Source: Hyphomicrobiales bacterium
GTDB lineage: Bacteria; Pseudomonadota; Alphaproteobacteria; Rhizobiales; Rhizobiaceae
DNA: 64,000 nucleotides
Direction: 5' to 3'
Assembly: GCA_900469445.1 (NCBI GenBank)
Contig: UBXM01000002.1
Span: 62,001-126,000, forward strand
The position numbers and the translations under genes are program-made. This document shows positions 34,784 to 44,120 of the stretch, piece by piece. The notes below the pieces were generated by a model, which saw only the letters and a list, made by a program, of their open reading frames with translations, did no database searches and was not told the DNA's origin. The stretch's first letter is position 1. Every line of letters starts with the position of its first letter.

Positions 34784-35252
34784 TTGACGCTCTCCAATTG
34801 AGATCGCTAACGAGGTAATTTAGCAGTTCGGCTCGAAGAAGGCGGCGGCGGCAGGTAAGCACTCACGACGTCCCTCGTCACTGCTCAGTTTTGTCTTTCA
34901 AAACAACGTTGAATCATCGCTCGCACAACCATCGTGCTTCCGTCGTCACGATCGCTGCGCTCGTCGGCGCAAGTGGCTAGGCTAGTCCCTTATCTATGCG
35001 AAATTGGCAGCGGCTGAGGAACGGGCGTGCGGTCCCTGCCTCGTCACTACGTATTCAATCATACAGTTCGAATTGTTCCTTGGCAGCCCCCATGTTGACA
35101 CGTTCAAAACCCTAGGGGAGCGGCGTTCAGTGACAGCAAGCTGCTGTGCTTCGATCACATTTCGGTGACTGTCTGTTAATCAACATTCACTAAAGCAATT
35201 GCTCAAGGCCATGACGGCTCCCCTAAACTTCAGTACTTCTTTCGGAGCAACG
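34784..35252. other. Upstream region of the chemoreceptor gene
   Basis: Bases 34784-35252 hold no supported gene. The frame of the chemoreceptor is open back to 35199, but translation should start at 35253. Confidence 0.35.
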
Positions 35253-37223
35253 ATGAACATTCGTGGCAAGATCTATTCGATCGTCGCGGTGATGGCGCTT
35301 ACTGCGCTCACTATAGGCGGCATCAGTTTCTACACTCTCAGCGTCTACGACGCTCGTGTTGACCGCTTGGAAAATGCGGCCAAACGGGCGCAGAATGGCG
35401 AAGTTCTGAACAGGCTCGTGACCGCAGTCGTAATGGACCTGCGCGGCACCTACGCTGCCGTATCCACCGAGGACACGAGACCATTCGCTGAAGGAGCCCT
35501 TGCGTCTCTCAAAAAGATGAATGCACTCCTCGATGCGTGGGAGCCGCTGGTGCCCGCAGATCAGAAAGCTGATTTTGCAGAGCTCCGCCAGGGCGCAGCG
35601 GCATTTACTCAGTTTCGTACGGAGACAGCTCGCATCGCAGTCACCGAGGGCCCTTCCGCGTCGAACGCGCACGGAAACACCGATGCCAACCGCGCTAACC
35701 GCAAGAGTTACCAGAAAGACATCGATGATGTTGTCAGTGAGGACGAAGCCAGGCTGGTGCAAATCAGCGCCGATCTGAAAGACTTCCAGTCGAACGTTCT
35801 TCTGATAATGGCGGCCGTGACAATAATCGGACTGGCGGGCGGCTGCGGCATCGCCTTCTACATCGCTACACATCAGATCAGTAATCCGATCAAAACCGTG
35901 ACTAGCGTGATGAAGTCTCTGGCGAGCGGCGACTTCAAGACCGACGTGCCATTCCTCGGGCGAGCTGACGAGATCGGCGAAATGGCAGAGGCTGTCGACG
36001 TCTTTAAGCGGAACGGTATTGAAGTCGAGCGCATGAATGCACAAGAGGCGGCAATGCGCGAGAAGAGCGATAGCTTGCAGAAGGGAATGGCGGTTGTCGT
36101 TAATTCCGCCGCAGATGGGAATTTTTCTGAGCGTGTCGGAACTGACTACGGTGACGAAGGTCTCAACCAGTTTGCTGCCAACATCAATACGCTCGTGTGC
36201 TCTGTGAAGTCGGGCGTTGATGAAACAAATCGAGTGATCCGTCTGCTCGCCGGAGGTGACCTTACACAGAACATGATGGGTGACTTCAAAGGCGTCTTCC
36301 TGGAACTGCAACAGAACGTCAATAATACCATCACCAGCTTGCAGGGTACGGTTGGAGAAATCCGGACCGCCAGCGACACATTGAATGCAAATAGCGACGA
36401 GCTCCGTTCGTCTTCCGACAGCCTTTCGAAGCGGACCGAGCAGCAGGCTGCAGCGCTGGAGGAATCGTCGGCGGCGCTTGATGAAATCACGACGGTTGTC
36501 CGGACGTCCACGGAGCGTGCCCACGAAGCGACCAGAATGGTTTCAGAGGCGAAGGAACGAGCAATCAAGTCATCGGACGTTGTCGCCCGCGCCGTGACGG
36601 CAATGGCCGATATCAAGACTGCGTCTGACGAGATCGCAAAGATTACGAACGTGATCGACGAAATTGCATTCCAGACGAACCTTCTCGCGCTCAATGCTGG
36701 CGTCGAAGCTGCTCGCGCGGGGGAAGCTGGCAAGGGTTTTGCGGTCGTCGCGCAAGAAGTCAGAGAACTTGCGCAGAGATCAGCTGTGGCGGCGAAAGAC
36801 ATCAAAACGCTGATCAGCCGTTCGGCAACTAGCGTGCAGTCCGGCGTTGGGCTCGTGGAGGAAACTGGATGTGCATTGAACGAGATCGGAGACTATGTGG
36901 CTCAGATCAATGACCGAGTTCATGCTATTGCGACCGCATCGCAGGAGCAGGCCACTGCCCTTGCAGAGGTCAACACGGCGGTCAATCAGATGGATCAGGT
37001 GACCCAGCAGAACGCCGCAATGGTTGAGGAGACTTCTGCTGCTACACATAAGCTGTCTGCAGAAGCGGGGAGTTTGTCTGAACTAGTCGGTCGTTTCAAA
37101 GTAGCTGCCACATCACGTTCTGCACCTGTGGCTCCCTCTGCAGATGCCCGTCGACTGCAGGCTCGTGTTGCTCGCTTCTCAGGTGCGAACGCCCTGAAAG
37201 TTGACGAGTGGGAAGAGTTCTGA
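35253..37223 (+). CDS. Methyl-accepting chemotaxis protein
   Basis: A 656-residue chemoreceptor. It has a first membrane helix at residues about 8-30, a periplasmic helical sensor (30-185), a second helix (about 186-210), HAMP (about 211-265 plus a second HAMP-like segment), then the signalling coiled coil with the hairpin tip [20 protein letters not shown]. It ends in WEEF, the C-terminal pentapeptide type that tethers CheR and CheB. The start at ATG 35253 follows GGAGCAACG. The ligand is unknown. No chemotaxis operon is nearby, so it would work with chromosomal Che proteins. A hairpin follows the stop. Confidence 0.9.
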   Translation: MNIRGKIYSIVAVMALTALTIGGISFYTLSVYDARVDRLENAAKRAQNGEVLNRLVTAVVMDLRGTYAAVSTEDTRPFAEGALASLKKMNALLDAWEPLVPADQKADFAELRQGAAAFTQFRTETARIAVTEGPSASNAHGNTDANRANRKSYQKDIDDVVSEDEARLVQISADLKDFQSNVLLIMAAVTIIGLAGGCGIAFYIATHQISNPIKTVTSVMKSLASGDFKTDVPFLGRADEIGEMAEAVDVFKRNGIEVERMNAQEAAMREKSDSLQKGMAVVVNSAADGNFSERVGTDYGDEGLNQFAANINTLVCSVKSGVDETNRVIRLLAGGDLTQNMMGDFKGVFLELQQNVNNTITSLQGTVGEIRTASDTLNANSDELRSSSDSLSKRTEQQAAALEESSAALDEITTVVRTSTERAHEATRMVSEAKERAIKSSDVVARAVTAMADIKTASDEIAKITNVIDEIAFQTNLLALNAGVEAARAGEAGKGFAVVAQEVRELAQRSAVAAKDIKTLISRSATSVQSGVGLVEETGCALNEIGDYVAQINDRVHAIATASQEQATALAEVNTAVNQMDQVTQQNAAMVEETSAATHKLSAEAGSLSELVGRFKVAATSRSAPVAPSADARRLQARVARFSGANALKVDEWEEF

Positions 37224-37249
37224 TTTCAGACGATTTCATCCTGTTACCG

Positions 37250-37274
37250 CCCTCGAGGCCACTGGTCTCGAGGG
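37250..37274 (+). terminator. Hairpin after the chemoreceptor gene
   Basis: Perfect 8-bp arms 37250-37257 and 37267-37274 with a 9-nt loop, 26 nt after the stop. There is no T-run, so termination strength is uncertain. Confidence 0.4.
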
Positions 37275-37450
37275 CGACGCTCGTCGGACACCAGCGTGTT
37301 TTTCGCATAAAACTCCGCCACATCGATCGCCGCTGCTTAAATCGCGGCCCCGCGCGCCTCGAACGCGTTTACGAGGTGTTCGCTGGCATCAAAGATTGAA
37401 TGATACAATGTGCACAGACCTGGACGTTCCCGGCATATCAGGTGTCCTTA

Positions 37451-37816
37451 TTACGCTGGCTGCCCGCTGGAAGCAAACATCCCGCCATCTACAGGCAGGG
37501 TCACCGCGGTCACGAAACGCGCACCCTCACTGGCGAGAAACGCGATGACTGCAACGACATCCTCGGGCTCTCCCGGACCTTCCAGCGCAAATCTGTCGTT
37601 GAACTCATCGATCGGGTTCTGATCGTGTACCATGCCCTCCGTCATGCTAGTCTTGGTGAAGCTCGGACAAACAGCGTTGACACTGATCCCGTCCTTACCA
37701 TGGTCCATCATCATCGCTCGGGTCAAATCGGTAACAGCCCCCTTCGCGGCTTTTTAGGCTGCCGTTTGCCAGTCTCCACCCGTGCCAGAGACGGAGGTGA
37801 TATGAATGATCGAACC
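37451..37816 (-). pseudogene. Truncated SDR oxidoreductase paralogue
   Basis: This matches the C-terminal half of the intact SDR at 58976-59737: VSGTGGDW, then AAKGAVTDLTRA, MDHGKDGISVNAVCPSFT, FALEGPGEPEDVVAVIAFLA and LPVDGGM. An in-frame TAA (37754-37756) falls where the catalytic Tyr of YxxxK should be. The N-terminal Rossmann half is missing beyond 37816. It is a relic of a duplication. Confidence 0.78.
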
Positions 37817-38008
37817 CTAAGTCGTTCTACGATAGTTGCGCGGCGAGGAAACGAGACGACTGCAACTAGGTTCAGGCCCAACAGTCCGAGAGCCCGAAGT
37901 ACGATCGCTGCCAGCCGAAGCACAGCTACTAATGTATTATACCTTTCCTCTGCATCCTTTGCTGTTTTCAAGCGTTAGCAAAAAACCCGAAGCCAAGGAG
38001 AACAGCGC

Positions 38009-38302
38009 ATGGATGCGACCGCCGCTCGAACGGTAAACACTATAATTTCCAGCAATGCCACTCTTGAAGAGGTGCGACGCCTGCGGTCAGAGGTCGCTGA
38101 CCTAAAGGATCGGCTGACAGCCATCCATAGCCAGTCAGACTTTGAACTCACGGCTGAGAAGCAACACGCTTGGCTGCGGATCGCCGCGACGGTTGCCGTG
38201 ACCTTTGCATTGGGACAGTTGATCCGGGCGCTGAAGTTGCCGACGGCTACCGCTATTGCGATCCCAATGATCAGCAACGAAGTTAACCGTCGTTTCCTAT
38301 GA
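38009..38302 (+). CDS. Small coiled-coil membrane protein (97 aa)
   Basis: A 97-residue protein. A coiled coil (NATLEEVRRLRSEVADLKDR) is followed by a hydrophobic segment (residues about 56-70, AWLRIAATVAVTFALGQLI) and a polar end. The start at ATG 38009 has CAAGGAGAACAGCGC before it. The DUF2934 gene follows 21 nt later, so the two probably form an operon. Unknown family. Confidence 0.65.
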   Translation: MDATAARTVNTIISSNATLEEVRRLRSEVADLKDRLTAIHSQSDFELTAEKQHAWLRIAATVAVTFALGQLIRALKLPTATAIAIPMISNEVNRRFL

Positions 38303-38323
38303 CGAGTTGGAGCAGCTCCCAAG

Positions 38324-38572
38324 ATGTCAGATGAAGAGAGCACTCGACTAGAAGCTTACGCCAGCTGGGAGGCAGAAGGCCAACGAAATGGGCAGCACGA
38401 GCGCCATTGGCGGGAAGCAAACGAGGCGTGCAAGCCCACAGCACTACCGAAGACCTGGTCGTCAGACCGCGGAGGCGGTGTAAGTTCTTCTCCTGCGTCA
38501 TTCGGAGAGCGAACGGATGAAGGCATTAAGCCTCAGGACTTGAATTCGGAAAACGATCAGGGCACTGGCTGA
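38324..38572 (+). CDS. DUF2934 small protein
   Basis: An 82-residue protein with the DUF2934 motif (TRLEAYASWEAEGQRNGQHE then RHWREANEAC) and a long polar tail ending in NDQGTG. It is the third DUF2934 copy of the window. It follows the coiled-coil membrane protein by 21 nt. Confidence 0.72.
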   Translation: MSDEESTRLEAYASWEAEGQRNGQHERHWREANEACKPTALPKTWSSDRGGGVSSSPASFGERTDEGIKPQDLNSENDQGTG

Positions 38573-38826
38573 GTAAGCGTCTTCGGAACCGAATGTGACC
38601 ACTTGGATGTCGTGAGGTGGGAGCGAGTAATTGCTTTCGCAGGCTGAGTCGCGGGGGACACCGCTTCCTTGGATTGCGCCACCCGCGAATTTCAAAAAGC
38701 TTGCAGCTGCATAGCGATCGAACAGCTGCCTGAGGGTAGATCGAGGTCTGAACGGTAGCGTACGGAAGGTTGAGGTCGAAAGTCGTAGCGCTAATTCGAA
38801 CACTGGGCGGAAACGAGGAGACTTCC

Positions 38827-38973
38827 ATGACACTCGCTGACAGGATTGCGAAATTCGAAGAAACGGACCGGGCCGCTTACGAAATCATCGACGCAGAGGT
38901 GATCGCGCGTGAGAAGAAGACTAAAAAGCTAAAGGCGCTTCGGCTGGCGCGCGAGCAGTCGGGCAACCCTTAA
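38827..38973 (+). CDS. Small charged helical protein (48 aa)
   Basis: A 48-residue protein from ATG 38827, with GAGGAGACTTCC before it. It is almost entirely helical and charged (RIAKFEETDRAAYEIIDAEV then REKKTKKLKALRLARE). The strong ribosome-binding site supports it; the family is unknown. Confidence 0.5.
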   Translation: MTLADRIAKFEETDRAAYEIIDAEVIAREKKTKKLKALRLAREQSGNP

Positions 38974-39477
38974 TCCGACTGAACCTCAGTGGCGGGTTGG
39001 AACCCCGTTCGCCTGCCGAAACAATCTAAGCTCGCCACCTGCAGCTAGGCGTCTCCCGGAGTCGCGGCGTCTTGGGTTCAGGGAGCCACCCTTGGGTATC
39101 ATCACCGTCTCAGGGGTGGCGAACGAGGTCATGGAGCGCCTGTATTCTTCGGGACTATTTTCCGAAGACAGAATCACGCTGAAACGCTGCTCGCGCAATC
39201 TCTGCGGCTAGCGTCTGGATGACATTCCTTGACGGCATCAATGAAGCTTGGGCTTCATGCCGGGAACTGCCAGCCCCTGATTGTTTTCGCGATCCTTTCC
39301 ATCTTCCGCAGTTTATTTTCGCGCATGATATTAGGACCACGTCCAAATTCTTGAAAGCTTCTGTCAGAACATGATGACGCTCTGATGAAAGACCGACCCG
39401 ATATCCGACCTTTGGCTGAGGAACAAATAGATCGCGAACGGCATTTTGGATAGCAAATCCATAAGGTTACCGTCTTG
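38974..39477. other. Stretch without a recognised gene
   Basis: Short minus-strand frames (38986-39198, 39155-39346, 39255-39494) have no ribosome-binding sites or family likeness. No promoter was recognised for the gene at 39478. Confidence 0.35.
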
Positions 39478-40107
39478 ATGCGCGAACTTCTCACAGGCCT
39501 TGTTCTTGTTTCCTGCCTCCTGCCGATTACAGCAGCAGGAATGCGGGTGTCATCCTACCTTGCGGCACCTGCCGCCCCACATGAATTTGCTGACCTTCAT
39601 GGAGAGCCGCTGTGGTCGTCCGAGGTCCGGAGGGTTGAGCCAGGTTTGCAAGGTTACGAGCGGCTTCCGTCGGCATTGTCGGCGAATACGCTCTTGGCCG
39701 TGGTTAAGCAGGAGGAGCGCGTGAATGTGATGCTTGGCGCCCCGAACAGGCCCGATGTGGCCAAGGGGCCGGTTGGTCTGTCTGAAACGCTATCCGCCAA
39801 GGCGCAGGAGTGGTGTGGCGCGCGGTACCGCTCATATGATCCTGCCGATAACACGTACCAGCCCTATGGCGGCGGACCGCGGAGGGCATGTGCAGCTCCC
39901 ATCCAAGGGGCTACCGTCCCCGTCCGGCAGCTTGCAGGCGGTAGCGCGAACGAGCGGTGGTGCATGGAGAGATACAGTTCGTATCGGATAGAAGATAACA
40001 CATACCAACCGTTTTCGGGTGAGAGGAAGCAGTGTCCTGGGCCGACATCGGAGTCGGCAAGCAACATAATCGGGAGTGCTGCGGGAGCTAGCGTGGCCCA
40101 GTTCTGA
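39478..40107 (+). CDS. Exported BA14K-type protein with two motif copies
   Basis: A 209-residue protein with an N-terminal signal peptide (RELLTGLVLVSCLLPITAAG). It carries two copies of the BA14K signature: WCGARYRSYDPADNTYQPY near residue 112 and WCMERYSSYRIEDNTYQPF near residue 161. Each is followed by a C-containing loop (RRACA, KQCPG). BA14K proteins are lectin-like surface or periplasmic proteins of rhizobia and Brucella. The usual form has one motif at the C-terminus, so the tandem copy is unusual. ATG 39478 is preferred over the adjacent TTG. Confidence 0.8.
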   Translation: MRELLTGLVLVSCLLPITAAGMRVSSYLAAPAAPHEFADLHGEPLWSSEVRRVEPGLQGYERLPSALSANTLLAVVKQEERVNVMLGAPNRPDVAKGPVGLSETLSAKAQEWCGARYRSYDPADNTYQPYGGGPRRACAAPIQGATVPVRQLAGGSANERWCMERYSSYRIEDNTYQPFSGERKQCPGPTSESASNIIGSAAGASVAQF

Positions 40108-40309
40108 GGGGTGGATTCCCTGTTGAGTGGGCGGACTAAGGAACAGCACAAGCTGGCACGACCGAGACCGGGACGAGCCAGGGTCCTGCGGCCTCTGGAG
40201 ACCCGGGGTACGGGACCTCGCACCATCTGGTCCGCGAGTTATTCCTAGATCAGCGATACGTCAAATGCTCATCGAGAATATTAACCTGCGCCGAGCCCGT
40301 ACGGTATGT

Positions 40310-40334
40310 GGAACTACGTACTCATGAGGAGGTT
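40310..40334 (+). promoter_or_regulatory. EcfG-type promoter, GGAAC-N16-GGTT
   Basis: GGAAC at 40310-40314 and GGTT at 40331-40334, ending 27 nt before the DUF3833 start. Confidence 0.7.
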
Positions 40335-40360
40335 ATCGCTGTAACCCAGCGGAGGTTTTC

Positions 40361-40840
40361 ATGAACATTTCCGACTTCGCCGACCAACGCCCACTTTTCG
40401 TTCTCGAGAATTTCTTCTCGGGAAGCCTGCGAGGATGGGGCATTACCCTTAGTCGACTAGGTAATCTTCAGAACCGCTTTACTATCGAGGCTGAGGGGCA
40501 TTACGAGGCCTCCGCGAACACGCTGACCCTGAAAGAAACGTATGCGTTTGACGACGGGCACCGCGATTTTCTTACGTGGACGATCATCAAGCGGGGCGAG
40601 GGCAACTACGAGGGTCGTGAGACGCTGATCGACGGCACCGCCGACGGCGAGCAGGCAGGCAGCGCGTTCCGCTGGAAATATACGCGCGAGGTGCCCACAG
40701 CCGATGGCTCGAAGACGAAGTTCGGCTTTGATGACTGGTTCTTCCTGCATGATGAGAACCACATGACGGCACATGCTTCGCTGACGAAGCTTGGAATTGA
40801 ATTCGCAACTCTTAGCGCGTTTTACGAGCGGGTGACCTGA
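40361..40840 (+). CDS. DUF3833 family protein
   Basis: A 159-residue protein with the DUF3833 pattern: the opening PLFVLENFFSGSLRGWG, the beta strands RFTIEAEGHYEASANTLTLK and ETYAFDDG, and the end FGFDDWFFLHDENHM. It is probably a beta-barrel, lipocalin-like fold. Unlike many members it has no lipoprotein signal, so it may be cytoplasmic. The start at ATG 40361 has AGCGGAGGTTTTC. An EcfG-type promoter lies 27 nt upstream, and a hairpin terminator separates it from the convergent gene. Confidence 0.82.
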   Translation: MNISDFADQRPLFVLENFFSGSLRGWGITLSRLGNLQNRFTIEAEGHYEASANTLTLKETYAFDDGHRDFLTWTIIKRGEGNYEGRETLIDGTADGEQAGSAFRWKYTREVPTADGSKTKFGFDDWFFLHDENHMTAHASLTKLGIEFATLSAFYERVT

Positions 40841-40879
40841 GTTAGCAGGAAATCCGAAGATGGAGACGTTCTACGCGAA

Positions 40880-40905
40880 CCGCTGGCTGAGAAATCAGCC
40901 AGCGG
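40880..40905. terminator. Bidirectional hairpin between convergent genes
   Basis: Arms 40880-40890 and 40895-40905 pair perfectly (11 bp) around a GAAA tetraloop. The hairpin lies between the stops of the DUF3833 gene (40840) and the minus-strand gene (40915). Without a T-run it is a moderately certain terminator for both. Confidence 0.55.
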
Positions 40906-40914
40906 TGCTCATGG

Positions 40915-41241
40915 TCAGATTTCCGGACATCCACGGCGGTTGGCGAACGTGATCCTGTCGGGGCCGTTTCGGGTCATACCGCGGACCGTAATGCTGCGAT
41001 CGGTGACGCGCACCACCTCTGCTCTCCGGAAGCCCTCGTCTCTAGCGGCGGCGCGTGCCTCGCTTGGGCTACACCCGCCACGGCGGTTTCGATCGCGGTC
41101 CCTATCGCGGTCGCGGATTACCGGACGCACGCCGTCTGGGCCGAGACGAAGTTCGACATCCTGAGCGGTGCTCATGGTTGGGGTAGAGGCTAGACTGACT
41201 AGAGCAACGGAAAGAGCAGCAACAAGTTTGAGCATTTTCAT
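40915..41241 (-). CDS. Small exported Asp/Arg-repeat protein
   Basis: A 108-residue protein with a signal peptide (KMLKLVAALSVALVSLASTP), then a short linker with alternating RDRDRDRDRNRR, then a small domain (SEARAAARDEGFRRAEVVRV, then TDRSITVRGMTRNGPDRI) ending in RRGCPEI. The domain resembles the tail of small rhizobial secreted proteins, but I cannot name it. The start at 41241 follows GGTGAGGATACCC. An EcfG-type promoter ends 36 nt upstream. Confidence 0.72.
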   Translation of the reverse strand: MKMLKLVAALSVALVSLASTPTMSTAQDVELRLGPDGVRPVIRDRDRDRDRNRRGGCSPSEARAAARDEGFRRAEVVRVTDRSITVRGMTRNGPDRITFANRRGCPEI

Positions 41242-41276
41242 GGGTATCCTCACCAACTGAATTGAAGTGGATACTG

Positions 41277-41301
41277 AACTACCCAGGTGGTTCCTTGTTC
41301 C
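41277..41301 (-). promoter_or_regulatory. EcfG-type promoter, GGAAC-N16-AGTT
   Basis: The minus-strand GGAAC is the complement of 41297-41301 and AGTT of 41277-41280, 36 nt from the start at 41241. An overlapping second GGAAC in the spacer (complement of 41290-41294) has no matching -10. Confidence 0.68.
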
Positions 41302-41434
41302 TCCGGGTGCTGAGTAAACTTGGCTTAATATTTTATGGATTGGATGCCTTCGCGTATTGTTTCCAGAGTTCATCTGCGTTGAGCTTCACAGCTAAAATTA
41401 CATCGGTATGGCTCAGCCGAGATCACAAGTCTCA

Positions 41435-41583
41435 TCACCAGCTTGAAATGAGGCGCAGTCCATTCATAACATGCGGCCAGGAAAGAAGGCTTTCGTCATT
41501 CAGTCTTTGGAAAGTGGTGAGGTCCTTGCGCACGACGTGAAGCATGTAATCAGGGTCACCGAAGAGTCCTGCGGGCTTGGACT
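41435..41583 (-). pseudogene. Lrp/AsnC-family regulator, C-terminal remnant
   Basis: The minus strand encodes GLFGDPDYMLHVVRKDLTTF then QRLNDESLLSWPHVMNGLRL, the ligand-sensing (RAM) domain end of an Lrp/AsnC regulator. There is no upstream continuation and a stop precedes it. The remaining parts of 41302-41845 show nothing else. Confidence 0.65.
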
Positions 41584-41845
41584 ATCCAGGCACCCCATGC
41601 GGCTCAGCATGGAGCCAGCGTAAGCATTCATCACTGTCGCGCCTGTCGCATTTCTTAGCCGCAGTATACTGTCTAGACAAAGCAAAGGCTTAGCGGCTCG
41701 TCCCCTTAAAGCAAAATGAAAAATTCGCAGAGAGCCAACTTGGGTTTCCTCCGATTTCCTTGTTGTTTTGAGATTATTGCCTCATTGACATGATGTTCAC
41801 CTAAGCCAGAGATAATCAGCGTTCGGCCAACCAAGGAGATGCGAG

Positions 41846-42226
41846 ATGGCAGACGACCAGAACAACGAAAACGTTAGCGCCGCCGGGGCGAAAAATGGAT
41901 CGGCAACGGATGGCGCGGCTAAGAAGACACGTGCGCCTCGTCGCCCCAAGAATGCTGTAGGTGCCGCGGCGAATGCTGAAAGTGCTATTACTGATAAGCC
42001 CGCGAAGAAGACCCGCGCGAAGCGTGGTTCGAAAATATTAGAAACCAAGGGTCCGACGTCCGCTCGTTTGGCATCCACGGCTAAGCCCACGACTTCAGCT
42101 TCAACGAGCGCCGGCGACGAGCTGGCGGACCTTCTTACGCTTGAGGAAGAAAATAGAAATCTCCGCAAGCAACTCGCCGACAAGCTTCGTGTAGAGAACG
42201 CAGATCTGCGTAAGCGCCTGGGTTAG
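41846..42226 (+). CDS. SyrB-like protein
   Basis: A 126-residue protein, basic and Ala/Lys-rich in its first 85 residues (KKTRAPRRPKNAVGAAANAE), with a C-terminal leucine-zipper-like block LLTLEEENRNLRKQLADKLR then VENADLRKRLG. This is the pattern of SyrB, described in Sinorhizobium as a repressor of syrM, and of its relatives. The start at ATG 41846 has AAGGAGATGCGAG before it. A larger protein with a related C-terminal block follows. Confidence 0.72.
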   Translation: MADDQNNENVSAAGAKNGSATDGAAKKTRAPRRPKNAVGAAANAESAITDKPAKKTRAKRGSKILETKGPTSARLASTAKPTTSASTSAGDELADLLTLEEENRNLRKQLADKLRVENADLRKRLG

Positions 42227-42344
42227 ATTTGACCGACTCACTCATACGGCGCTAGAATCCGGGTGATTCCTTCACGAGTGTCGGGTTCCGATTACGTCCG
42301 GCACTCGTGGCTTTGGCGCTAACAGTGAGAAGGATGATATCGCC

Positions 42345-42998
42345 ATGAGGATGCCCTGGGATTTTTTTAGGAGCCGGAAGTCAAAGAACACACCCCGAGA
42401 AAATGATGTCGAGAAGCTGCCAGCGTCATCAGTGATAAGCTTGAAGATCCGGGTCGCCGATAGCGCCGATCTTCCACCGCTTAATCCCTCTTTAGTCGAT
42501 ACCGCGAATTCCGTGAAGCTTCTAACTGAATTGGACGCGGCTCCCGAACCGACCGATGTGCCTGTGTCTGATGATGGAAAGGCTGAAGCTCAAGTTGTTG
42601 AGGAAGGTCTTGTTTCCCCAAAACCTGATGCCAAAGAGTTGAGTGTTGCTGACAAGGACGAGGCCCAAGCTTTAACCAACGAGGTCACAGCGCCAAAGAG
42701 CGCGTACGCCGACTTCAACGAGGAGCGGCATACCGACAAGCTCGCAGTGACTGCAGAACCAGTTCAGGCAGAAGAAATCCCTCCACCTAGAGAAGTATCT
42801 CTTCAGTCGACTGGTTTGAACCAGAGGCCAGATGTTCAGCCTCCAATCATCGATTTACCGAGCACCAGACGTCGCGATGCGCGAGGAGATATGGCCAAGC
42901 TGGATTTGGAGATCACCGAACTTCGTCGTGCTTTGTCTTCGAAACTTACTGTTCAGAACGAGCAACTGCGTCAGTTGTTGCAGCGTTTCCCGGACTAG
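42345..42998 (+). CDS. Acidic protein with SyrB-like C-terminal block
   Basis: A 217-residue protein with a basic start (MPWDFFRSRKSKNTPREND), a long acidic, Pro/Glu-rich disordered middle and a helical end (DLEITELRRALSSKLTVQNE then QLRQLLQRF). The helical end has the same layout as the SyrB-like gene at 41846 (LEEENRNLRKQLADKLR then VENADLRKRL). I read it as a diverged SyrB relative with an expanded disordered region. The start may be ATG 42345 or ATG 42351. It is 118 nt downstream of the SyrB-like gene. Confidence 0.65.
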   Translation: MRMPWDFFRSRKSKNTPRENDVEKLPASSVISLKIRVADSADLPPLNPSLVDTANSVKLLTELDAAPEPTDVPVSDDGKAEAQVVEEGLVSPKPDAKELSVADKDEAQALTNEVTAPKSAYADFNEERHTDKLAVTAEPVQAEEIPPPREVSLQSTGLNQRPDVQPPIIDLPSTRRRDARGDMAKLDLEITELRRALSSKLTVQNEQLRQLLQRFPD

Positions 42999-43137
42999 CT
43001 AAACGGCCTCTCCTTCAAAAAAGGCAACCTCGGAAATTGGGGAAAATCGACGGATGATGTTGATTGGGAGGGTAGGCGCGGTATCTATCGGTAAACCTAG
43101 TCTGCTCCAGGTGTGTCGATAGGGTAGGAAAAATGTT

Positions 43138-43362
43138 GTGGGCGAGAAGCTTGAAGATCTGAGTTGCTTACTGATCGAAGGAGCCTTGCTGGGCCTGAGC
43201 GCACAAGAGCTGTATGGTTACGCTCTCGAGCGTCGTAAGAAAGTTTCGGTCAAACGAATCCAGCGGGCTGCGCTGATGCTTTTGTCCCGCGACGGGCCGC
43301 ACGATAAGCAACTATTTGAAGACCTCTACTCGTTCGCCGTCTATGCAAGGTTTGCCCGATGA
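43138..43362 (+). CDS. Hypothetical helical protein (74 aa)
   Basis: A possible 74-residue product from GTG 43138, preceded by AGGAAAAATGTT. It has helical segments (LLIEGALLGLSAQELYGYAL then RIQRAALMLLSRDGPHDKQL). The family is not recognised and the start is weak. Confidence 0.4.
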   Translation: MGEKLEDLSCLLIEGALLGLSAQELYGYALERRKKVSVKRIQRAALMLLSRDGPHDKQLFEDLYSFAVYARFAR

Positions 43363-43786
43363 TATGAGGTGACGCTGTCCTACAACGATAGGTCCCACAT
43401 GCCCTAATCGCGTAATGATTGGTGGTCAAACGTTTCGAGCTCATTGGGATGATTGATTGGCAGGGACGCACTTCGCTCGGAGGCGCTAAGCGGAAGTTCA
43501 CGGCCATCAGCCGACGTGTGGCTGCGCCCCGAGAGGAGCGCGCCGAGCTTACACAACGGCAAGCGACGCAAGACAGCGTCCGAACGAGTTGAATATCCCC
43601 ACAAGCGCGATATAGGATTCAAGTGCCGGGCAACCAATTTCGTCCGCCGAACCAGCCGTAGGGCCAAAGTGAATGATAGCGACGACAGTGTGAATGCGCG
43701 GTGTTATCCAGCCGGATCGGTGCGAAACTACACGTCCCGCCGCGGTGACAGGATCGGGGATTGAGTTCACCTGATAGCCTGTTCTG
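43363..43786. other. Stretch without a recognised gene
   Basis: Overlapping frames on both strands (43453-43764, 43404-43667, 43549-43770) have arginine- or serine-rich noise-like products. I see nothing that can be named. Confidence 0.35.
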
Positions 43787-44062
43787 TTAAACGGCTAGGC
43801 CACCGACCACGATCATCCGGGACATGACGCGATCGTAGCCGACGACTTCATGAGCAGTCCGAAGAACACGGGCAAGTTCCGTTTTCGATTTTACCGCGCC
43901 TTCGGCGATGATGTTGCCGCCAAATGTCTCGATCGTCAGGTTGCTCGCATCGAAGTCGGGCAGGTAACTGAGCTCTGTTTCGAGCGCGGTCTTCTCCATC
44001 GAGATGCCGTGATCCTGAGTCGTGAAGTTCGACGAGGAAGTCTGAAGGGAGCTTAAAAACAC
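43787..44062 (-). CDS. BON-domain protein
   Basis: A 91-residue protein whose C-terminal part (about 60 residues) reads as one BON domain: LSYLPDFDASNLTIETFGGN, IIAEGAVKSKTELARVL and VVGYDRVMSRMIVV. BON domains usually attach proteins to membranes or stabilise envelopes. The start is taken as GTG 44062, because GGAGGCAGGACA lies in front at ideal spacing; ATG 43999 would give a 70-residue form. A near-perfect EcfG promoter (CGTT) ends 33 nt upstream of the GTG. There is no signal peptide. Confidence 0.65.
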   Translation of the reverse strand: MFLSSLQTSSSNFTTQDHGISMEKTALETELSYLPDFDASNLTIETFGGNIIAEGAVKSKTELARVLRTAHEVVGYDRVMSRMIVVGGLAV

Positions 44063-44094
44063 TGTCCTGCCTCCAAGATGAATGTCAGATGAAC

Positions 44095-44120
44095 AACGGA
44101 TTGCGCTAAATTTATGTTCC
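44095..44120 (-). promoter_or_regulatory. EcfG-type promoter, consensus GGAAC-N17-CGTT
   Basis: The minus-strand GGAAC is the complement of 44116-44120 and CGTT of 44095-44098. A full consensus match, ending 33 nt before the GTG start of the BON gene. Confidence 0.78.

Noticed and set aside
35223-36524. 433-codon minus-strand frame
   Set aside because: Antisense to the chemoreceptor, whose hallmark signalling tip and WEEF tail are intact.
37723-37971. 82-codon minus-strand frame with a hydrophobic middle
   Set aside because: It overlaps the SDR remnant, starts at TTG without a clear ribosome-binding site and has no family likeness. A chance membrane-like run cannot be excluded.
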